From Clostridia bacterium (lineage in GTDB: Bacteria; Bacillota; Clostridia; Christensenellales; Borkfalkiaceae), in assembly GCA_029063275.1 (NCBI GenBank), contig JAIDOO010000124.1, positions 1-10,123 on the forward strand: 10,123 nucleotides of DNA. The letters run 5' to 3'. Numbering within the stretch: the first letter of the stretch is position 1; each line of letters starts with the position of its first letter. Below the pieces are notes generated by a model, which had not been told where the DNA came from, ran no database searches, and worked only from the letters and a program-made list of their open reading frames with translations. The translations under genes and the position numbers were made by a program. This document shows positions 6,360-10,123 of the stretch, in pieces.

Positions 6360-8010
6360 CCAATGATACCATATAATAATACACAGGCTGACCGCCGAAA
6401 TGACAATCCACGTCGCAATCGGGATACGCTTCGGACACCTTTTCCACAAGTGCGTTGGCCTCGTCCTCGGTAACGCCCTCGCCGTAGTAAAGGGAAATAA
6501 TTTCATGCTCGTCGTTTTTGAGCGCCTTGATAAGGTCGAGCGTGGTCTGCTCGATATCCTTGCCCTTTGCGAGAATACGCTTGTTGTCAAGACCGATAAT
6601 ATCGCCCTCTTTAAGCTTAAAGCCGTTCATCGTGGTGTTTCTTACGGCGTATGTTACCTGACCCGAAGCCACGTTGTCTATCGCGTGGGTCATATTCGTC
6701 TTGTTTTCGGGTACGGTGCCGTCCGAGTTGAACGCCAGCGCCGCCGCAAAGCCCTGAGGCACGTTTTTAGTGGGAATAACGTGTATCGTGCGGTTGGCAA
6801 CAAGGTCCTTCGCCTGCTCAGCCGCAAGAATTACGTTTGAGTTGTTGGGGAACACGAACACGTTGGAAGCGTTGATTTTTTGCACCGCGTCCGCAATGTC
6901 CTGCGCCGAGGGGTTCATTGTCTGACCGCCCTCTATGACCCTGTCGCACATCAGATCCTTGAAAATGTCCGCAAGTCCCTGTCCCGCGCAGATTGCAAGC
7001 ATACCCATTTCCTTCTTCTCGGCTTCGAGCTTGGCTTTCAACGCACGGTTTTCTTCAAGCATATTTTCTATTTTCAGTCTGTCCAGTTCGCCCAGCTCCA
7101 AAGCATAGGTCAAAGCGACGCCGGGGGTGTTCGTGTGGACGTGTACTTTTACAAGCTCCAAATCGCCTATACAGATAACCGAGTCGCCTATGCCCATAAG
7201 CTTTTCTTTAAGCCTGTCGATATCGGCAAGGGTGGTCATCTGCTTTAAATGGATAATGAAAAACTCGGTGCAGTAGGCAAATTCGATATCGCCCAAGTCC
7301 AGATTTATAATATCAGAGTTGTCGCCGAAGTCCGCGCTTCCGCCCTTTGCCATTTCCTGCGATTCGGTGGGAATAGAGTCGGTGCCGATGTCCTCGCCAG
7401 TGATTGCGGCTAAAAATCCGCGCATTATGGTCATAAGTCCCACGCCGCCGGAGTCCACCACTCCCGCCTTTTTCAGTACGGGCAAAAGCTCGGGCGTGCG
7501 CGCGAGAGCCTCGTCGCCCACCTCGATAAGAGCGGTTAAAAAGTCGACAAAGTCCTTGTGCTTGCCCGCAAGCTTAGACGAAGCTTCGCTCATCATTCTT
7601 ACAACGGTAAGAATAGTACCTTCCTTAGGGATAGACACTGCGGAGTAAGCCACTTTCGTGCCCGCTTCGAGCGCCTTGGAAAAAGTTTTAGTATCAAACG
7701 AGTCCTTTGTATCCTTTAACACGGAACAAATTCCCCTGAATATCTGCGAAGAGATAACGCCCGAGTTTCCGCGCGCGCCCTTTAAAGCGCCCTTGGAAAC
7801 CGCGTCGCAAATTTCCTGAAATCTGTTTGACGAGCAGGCGTTCATTTCCTTTATAGCCGACTGCATAGTAAGCGACATATTTGTACCCGTGTCGCCGTCG
7901 GGTACGGGGAATACGTTGAGCGCGTCAACCTTAGCCCTGTTTATTTCAAGCATTCTTGCACCGCTTGCAACCATTTTTCTGAATTCGGTGCTGTTGATGG
8001 TTTTTTGCAT
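6355..8010 (-). CDS. fakA: DAK2-domain fatty acid kinase subunit FakA (YloV family)
   Basis: FakA binds ATP and phosphorylates fatty acids carried by FakB (DegV family), giving acyl-phosphate for phospholipid synthesis from exogenous fatty acids at the membrane. The 551-residue length matches the family. The N-terminal DAK2/DhaL-type kinase domain (about 1-205) has the metal-binding PDGDTGTN (37-44), the GARGNSGVI loop (78-86) and DSGGVG (186-191). The middle domain carries C247, H290 and H292 in VHVHTN, at positions that by eye match the zinc site described in the Staphylococcus aureus protein. The C-terminal domain runs from about 335 to GGQPVYYYMVSLE. The ATG follows AGGAG at normal spacing. 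No fakB gene is in the window, so the fatty-acid role rests on family membership. The stop codon lies inside the end of the palindromic element. Confidence 0.93.
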   Translation of the reverse strand: MQKTINSTEFRKMVASGARMLEINRAKVDALNVFPVPDGDTGTNMSLTMQSAIKEMNACSSNRFQEICDAVSKGALKGARGNSGVISSQIFRGICSVLKDTKDSFDTKTFSKALEAGTKVAYSAVSIPKEGTILTVVRMMSEASSKLAGKHKDFVDFLTALIEVGDEALARTPELLPVLKKAGVVDSGGVGLMTIMRGFLAAITGEDIGTDSIPTESQEMAKGGSADFGDNSDIINLDLGDIEFAYCTEFFIIHLKQMTTLADIDRLKEKLMGIGDSVICIGDLELVKVHVHTNTPGVALTYALELGELDRLKIENMLEENRALKAKLEAEKKEMGMLAICAGQGLADIFKDLMCDRVIEGGQTMNPSAQDIADAVQKINASNVFVFPNNSNVILAAEQAKDLVANRTIHVIPTKNVPQGFAAALAFNSDGTVPENKTNMTHAIDNVASGQVTYAVRNTTMNGFKLKEGDIIGLDNKRILAKGKDIEQTTLDLIKALKNDEHEIISLYYGEGVTEDEANALVEKVSEAYPDCDVDCHFGGQPVYYYMVSLE

Positions 8011-8028
8011 AATACTCCTAAAAATCGG

Positions 8029-8045
8029 TAAGTTAAAATAACTTA
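8029..8045. repeat. AT-rich 7-3-7 palindrome upstream of fakA
   Basis: TAAGTTA (8029-8035) is perfectly inverted at 8039-8045 around AAA. It lies in the 88-base yloU-fakA gap, ending 18 bases before the fakA start and close to its ribosome binding site. It has the size of a dimeric repressor operator but does not match the FapR or FabT consensus as I know them. It could equally be a weak RNA hairpin between cistrons. Confidence 0.4.
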
Positions 8046-8098
8046 TGTGGAATTTTCAAATAACAGCGTTAAACACAAAAGCAAGGTAAAGCCGTAAA

Positions 8099-8446
8099 TT
8101 ACAGCTTTACCCCTATGATATTCACGTTCACGGTATCTACAATCATACCCGTGAACTTTTCAACTTTGTATTTAACCCCTTCTTTAAGGGATTCTGCCAC
8201 GGCGTTAATGGATACGCCGTATTTTATTATAACGTAGACGTCGATAAAAATCCTGTCGCCCGAAGTTACTACTTTTATCCCTTTTCCCGACTGCTTTTTT
8301 CTGAGTTCGGAAAAAGAATCGGAAAACCTGCGGGAAACCGTATCGACTATGCCGTAACATTCCAGCGCAGCATTTTTAGCCACCTTGCTGATGGCTGCGT
8401 CGGATATTGAAATTTTACCGTATACGTTACTTGTATTTACTGACAT
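8099..8446 (-). CDS. yloU: Asp23/Gls24 family protein YloU
   Basis: This 115-residue protein belongs to the Asp23/Gls24 envelope stress response family, small soluble proteins often linked to the cell envelope in Gram-positive bacteria; the molecular function of YloU is not established. Family features are the opening NVYGKISISDAAISKVAKNA helix region (8-27), the ECYGIVDTV segment (29-37), a central GIKVV..IFIDVYVIIKYG strand pair (56-77) and the closing VDTVNVNIIGVKL (103-115). No signal peptide or membrane helix is seen. The ATG follows GGGAG (8452-8456) and a near-consensus promoter lies immediately upstream. It heads the yloU-fakA-recG gene cluster; the 88-base gap to fakA holds no terminator. 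Divergent rpmB on the other side is the conserved arrangement of this locus. Confidence 0.93.
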   Translation of the reverse strand: MSVNTSNVYGKISISDAAISKVAKNAALECYGIVDTVSRRFSDSFSELRKKQSGKGIKVVTSGDRIFIDVYVIIKYGVSINAVAESLKEGVKYKVEKFTGMIVDTVNVNIIGVKL

Positions 8447-8467
8447 AACATCTCCCGTCTTTTCAGT

Positions 8468-8496
8468 ATTGTAAACTATTTTGCGCCTTTTTGCAA
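8468..8496 (-). promoter_or_regulatory. Promoter of yloU-fakA
   Basis: On the minus strand TTGCAA (8491-8496) and TACAAT (8468-8473) are separated by 17 bases, a strong sigma-A match. The start point would be near 8461, leaving about 15 bases before the yloU ATG, including its GGGAG site. Confidence 0.75.
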
Positions 8497-8588
8497 GAAT
8501 ATTTTATATCTTTATCTTTAATTGAATTGCTTTCTCTCAAATTATTTTGGAAAAAATAAAAAAAATTAATCTTTTCCGCCGTTTTTGA

Positions 8589-8617
8589 TTGATTTTTTAT
8601 CCGACGCGTGTTATATT
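8589..8617 (+). promoter_or_regulatory. Promoter of rpmB
   Basis: TTGATT (8589-8594) and TATATT (8612-8617) are 17 bases apart. A second TTGATT overlaps at 8585-8590 but its spacing would be 21. Transcription should start near 8624, giving a leader of about 75 bases. The divergent region between this promoter and that of yloU (about 8497-8588) is T- and A-rich and shows nothing else clear. Confidence 0.7.
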
Positions 8618-8621
8618 ATTT

Positions 8622-8669
8622 AAGGTCGCTTTGATAACGGCTTTATTTTCGGCTTTAATTCAAAGCCTT
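8622..8669 (+). promoter_or_regulatory. Hairpin at the 5' end of the rpmB leader
   Basis: GCTTTGA (8628-8634) pairs with TCAAAGC (8660-8666), and AAG (8622-8624) can extend to CTT (8667-8669) over a 3-base bulge. The 25-base loop carries CGGCTTTA twice (8638-8645 and 8650-8657). With the predicted start near 8624, the hairpin would open the mRNA. It may stabilise the transcript or bind a regulator; neither is shown. Confidence 0.4.
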
Positions 8670-8699
8670 ACTACGATTAACCCACGGAGGTGTATAAAT

Positions 8700-8882
8700 A
8701 TGTCAAGAGTTTGCAGCGTTTGCGGTAAGGGACAGACGACGGGTAACAACGTCAGCCATTCCAAGAGAAGAACGAGAAGAACGTTCAAAGCCAACGTTCA
8801 AAAGGTTTCTTACGTCAAAGAGGGCAAGACCGTCAGCGGTTACGTTTGCGCCAGATGCCTTAAATCGGTTGAAAGGGCGTAA
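8700..8882 (+). CDS. rpmB: 50S ribosomal protein L28, zinc-type
   Basis: L28 is a small basic protein of the large ribosomal subunit. The 60-residue product has the family start [11 protein letters not shown], the basic [16 protein letters not shown] segment (19-34) and the end [13 protein letters not shown]. Two CxxC pairs, C5/C8 and C50/C53, mark the zinc-binding form. The ATG at 8700 follows GGAGG (8686-8690) at 9 bases and matches the conserved N-terminus; the open frame continues upstream to 8589 but that part lies across the promoter. The gene is monocistronic, between its own promoter and the terminator at 8899-8930, and divergent from yloU as in many Bacillota. Confidence 0.97.
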   Translation: MSRVCSVCGKGQTTGNNVSHSKRRTRRTFKANVQKVSYVKEGKTVSGYVCARCLKSVERA

Positions 8883-8898
8883 GTTTTCAGCTAATCAA

Positions 8899-8930
8899 AA
8901 AAAGTGTGTACTTTCGGGTACACACTTTTT
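8899..8930. terminator. Strong bidirectional terminator between rpmB and the LRR lipoprotein gene
   Basis: A perfect 13-bp inverted repeat, AAAAAGTGTGTAC (8899-8911) and GTACACACTTTTT (8918-8930), encloses loop TTTCGG. It is followed by ATTTTTT on the plus strand and by a run of seven T on the minus strand. It begins 16 bases after the rpmB stop and lies 5 bases beyond the stop of the convergent gene, so it can end both transcripts. Confidence 0.93.
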
Positions 8931-8935
8931 ATTTT

Positions 8936-9877
8936 TTACTGCGCGTTTCCGTAATGAAGCGTCGCGTTAACTATTGCCGAGTTGTCGTATTTCGCGGTCT
9001 GCACTTCCGCGGGTTCGTTTTCAACAGCGACGGCGTTCCACTGCTCTGCAGTGCCCGCAAAGTAAATATCTTTAAGCGAGCTGTTGTAGTGGAAAGCGTG
9101 TCCGTAGACCAGCTTGCCCTCCTCGTCAAAGAGCGCGCCGTGTATCTTCTTCAGGGTTGACGGAAGGTAAATCTTTTCAAGCGCGGGGCAGTAGCCGAAC
9201 GCGCCCGAAGGAATTTCGGCAATCTGCGCGTTGATTGTTGCAACGGTCAGTTTTTCGCAGGTGTGGAACGCGCCGTAGCCTATGCCGCAGATTCTTCCCT
9301 CCTCCGTTTCAACGTCGCGCACGCTTGCGGGAATAGTTATCTCTTTAAGCGCGGTATAGTTGAAAGCGCGCGACCCGATTGTAACAAGCCCCTCGGGAAG
9401 GGTTGCGCTTTCCAGTTCTTCGCAGTACAAAAACGCCATTGCGCCTATTGTTTTTACGGTTGCGGGAATTTCGATTGATTTCAGCGCCCTGTCGTAACCG
9501 CAGAAGCCCTGCGGGATTTCCTCTATTTCAGTTCCCTCTTCGAATACGATTTCCTCAAGCGCATAGTTGTACGCAAACGCCGCGTTGCCGATTTTGGTAA
9601 CCGTGTTCGGTATGGTCAGCCTGGTAATCCGCGTCATTATAAGACCTTGGGTTGCGATTTCGGTTACGGGCACTCCGTCGTGATCGGAAGGTATCGTATA
9701 CTCTCCCACCAGCTTGTTCGTCCAGCCAGACAACGAGTAGACGTAATAGGGGTTGTCCTCTTCATCGTATTTAAGCTCGAAGTCTTCCGAAAACGAAAAA
9801 GCCGAGCAACCCGCAAAAAGCGGCAGACAGAAAAGGGACATTATCAAAGCGATTAAAATCACGGTAAATTTTTTCAT
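8936..9877 (-). CDS. BspA-type leucine-rich-repeat lipoprotein
   Basis: This 313-residue protein is predicted to be exported and lipid-anchored. It starts with basic residues and a hydrophobic signal (4-22), then a lipobox-like LFAGC with the modified cysteine at 24; Phe at the -3 position is slightly unusual. Residues about 60-275 form a series of LRR_5 (BspA-like) units of the pattern 'L..I.IP..V..IG..AF..C..L', for example at 87-109, 134-156 and 178-210. The C-terminal IYFAGTAEQWNAV (271-283) is the motif that often closes such clostridial proteins. The family is commonly surface-exposed and thought to act in adhesion or binding; no specific ligand can be read here. No ribosome binding site precedes the ATG. 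The gene lies 39 bases after the dipeptidase stop and ends at the shared terminator. Confidence 0.9.
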   Translation of the reverse strand: MKKFTVILIALIMSLFCLPLFAGCSAFSFSEDFELKYDEEDNPYYVYSLSGWTNKLVGEYTIPSDHDGVPVTEIATQGLIMTRITRLTIPNTVTKIGNAAFAYNYALEEIVFEEGTEIEEIPQGFCGYDRALKSIEIPATVKTIGAMAFLYCEELESATLPEGLVTIGSRAFNYTALKEITIPASVRDVETEEGRICGIGYGAFHTCEKLTVATINAQIAEIPSGAFGYCPALEKIYLPSTLKKIHGALFDEEGKLVYGHAFHYNSSLKDIYFAGTAEQWNAVAVENEPAEVQTAKYDNSAIVNATLHYGNAQ

Positions 9878-9883
9878 ACCGCA

Positions 9884-9912
9884 AGTTTAGCACAGCCGCA
9901 GAAAAAAGGCAA
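9884..9912 (-). promoter_or_regulatory. Possible promoter immediately before the LRR lipoprotein ATG
   Basis: On the minus strand TTGCCT (9907-9912) and TAAACT (9884-9889) are 17 bases apart. The expected start point falls at about 9878-9876, on the ATG itself, so a transcript from here would be leaderless or nearly so. Both boxes are imperfect. The gene could instead be read through from the dipeptidase gene upstream. Confidence 0.3.
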
Positions 9913-9916
9913 GCGG

Positions 9917-10123
9917 TTAGCCGCAGACCTCGTAAAAGACGCGCGCGAAATTTCCATAAGCCAGTTTTTCAAGCGTTGCGCCCGAAATGCCGTTACTTTC
10001 GAGAAAGGAAATAAGCGGCGGCATTTTTTCACAGCCCTCTAAGTTTTCGCACTCGGGAATCCCGTCAAAGTCGCTGCCGAACGCGATTATATCCTCGCCG
10101 CCGATATTTATAAGGTGCTTGAT
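9917..10123 (-). CDS. Membrane dipeptidase (peptidase M19), C-terminal fragment
   Basis: This frame is open from the right edge of the window to a TAA at 9917-9919 and gives the last 68 residues of a longer protein. The fragment contains GEDIIAFGSDFDGIP (about 9-23), the GSDFDG signature of renal-dipeptidase-like metallo-dipeptidases, followed by the family's typical helical tail with LEKLAYGNFARVFYEV at the end. Such enzymes hydrolyse dipeptides, including some with D-residues, using a two-zinc site whose other ligands would lie in the part not visible. The start and any signal peptide are outside the window. It lies just upstream of the LRR lipoprotein gene on the same strand, so the two may be co-transcribed. 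Confidence 0.9.
   Translation of the reverse strand: MKHLINIGGEDIIAFGSDFDGIPECENLEGCEKMPPLISFLESNGISGATLEKLAYGNFARVFYEVCG

Noticed and set aside
6219..6590. Short hypothetical frames on both strands across 6219-6590
   Set aside because: They overlap the fakA 3' end and the palindromic element, lack ribosome binding sites, and are better explained as readings of the repeat.
8589..8699. An N-terminal extension of L28 from an upstream in-frame ATG
   Set aside because: The extension crosses the rpmB promoter and leader, and the conserved start [11 protein letters not shown] follows GGAGG at 8700.

Overview
The window reads as chromosomal, housekeeping DNA of a Gram-positive bacterium, most likely an uncultured member of the Clostridia (Bacillota). 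Three things point there: the divergent pair rpmB / yloU-fakA-recG typical of that phylum, strong GGAGG-type ribosome binding sites, and a BspA-type leucine-rich-repeat lipoprotein gene ending in the motif common in clostridial versions. No mobile gene cassette, CRISPR array, rRNA or tRNA gene was seen.

Layout, left to right. Nearly everything is on the minus strand, so genes are transcribed from right to left. From 8446 down to 3608 run yloU (Asp23/Gls24 family), fakA (DAK2 fatty acid kinase subunit), a 125-base quasi-palindromic element, recG and a small membrane protein of unknown function. A strong promoter at 3553-3581 then starts the streptomycin ('str') operon: rpsL (S12), an unusually long 383-base structured gap, rpsG (S7) and fusA (EF-G), which ends at 84. 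On the plus strand, divergent from yloU, is the single gene rpmB (L28), closed by a strong bidirectional terminator at 8899-8930. That terminator is shared with the convergent LRR lipoprotein gene (8936-9877). The right edge holds the last 68 codons of a membrane dipeptidase (peptidase M19).

How the genes relate. rpsL, rpsG, fusA and rpmB serve translation. recG serves replication-fork repair. fakA, together with a FakB partner not seen here, would phosphorylate exogenous fatty acids for phospholipid synthesis, and yloU is its usual neighbour of unclear role. The lipoprotein and dipeptidase act at or outside the envelope and belong to a different locus.

The coding genes are ordinary; the interest lies between them. 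(1) The 125-base element at 6235-6359 folds on itself along its whole length and looks like a dispersed palindromic repeat or MITE. (2) The rpsL-rpsG gap carries an attenuator-like double hairpin, a candidate promoter, a run of hairpins and two mutually exclusive stems just before the rpsG ribosome binding site. (3) The rpsL leader has a 5'-terminal hairpin and an anti-Shine-Dalgarno tract. (4) recG and the LRR lipoprotein lack a recognisable ribosome binding site at normal spacing. No clear new protein-coding system is present.
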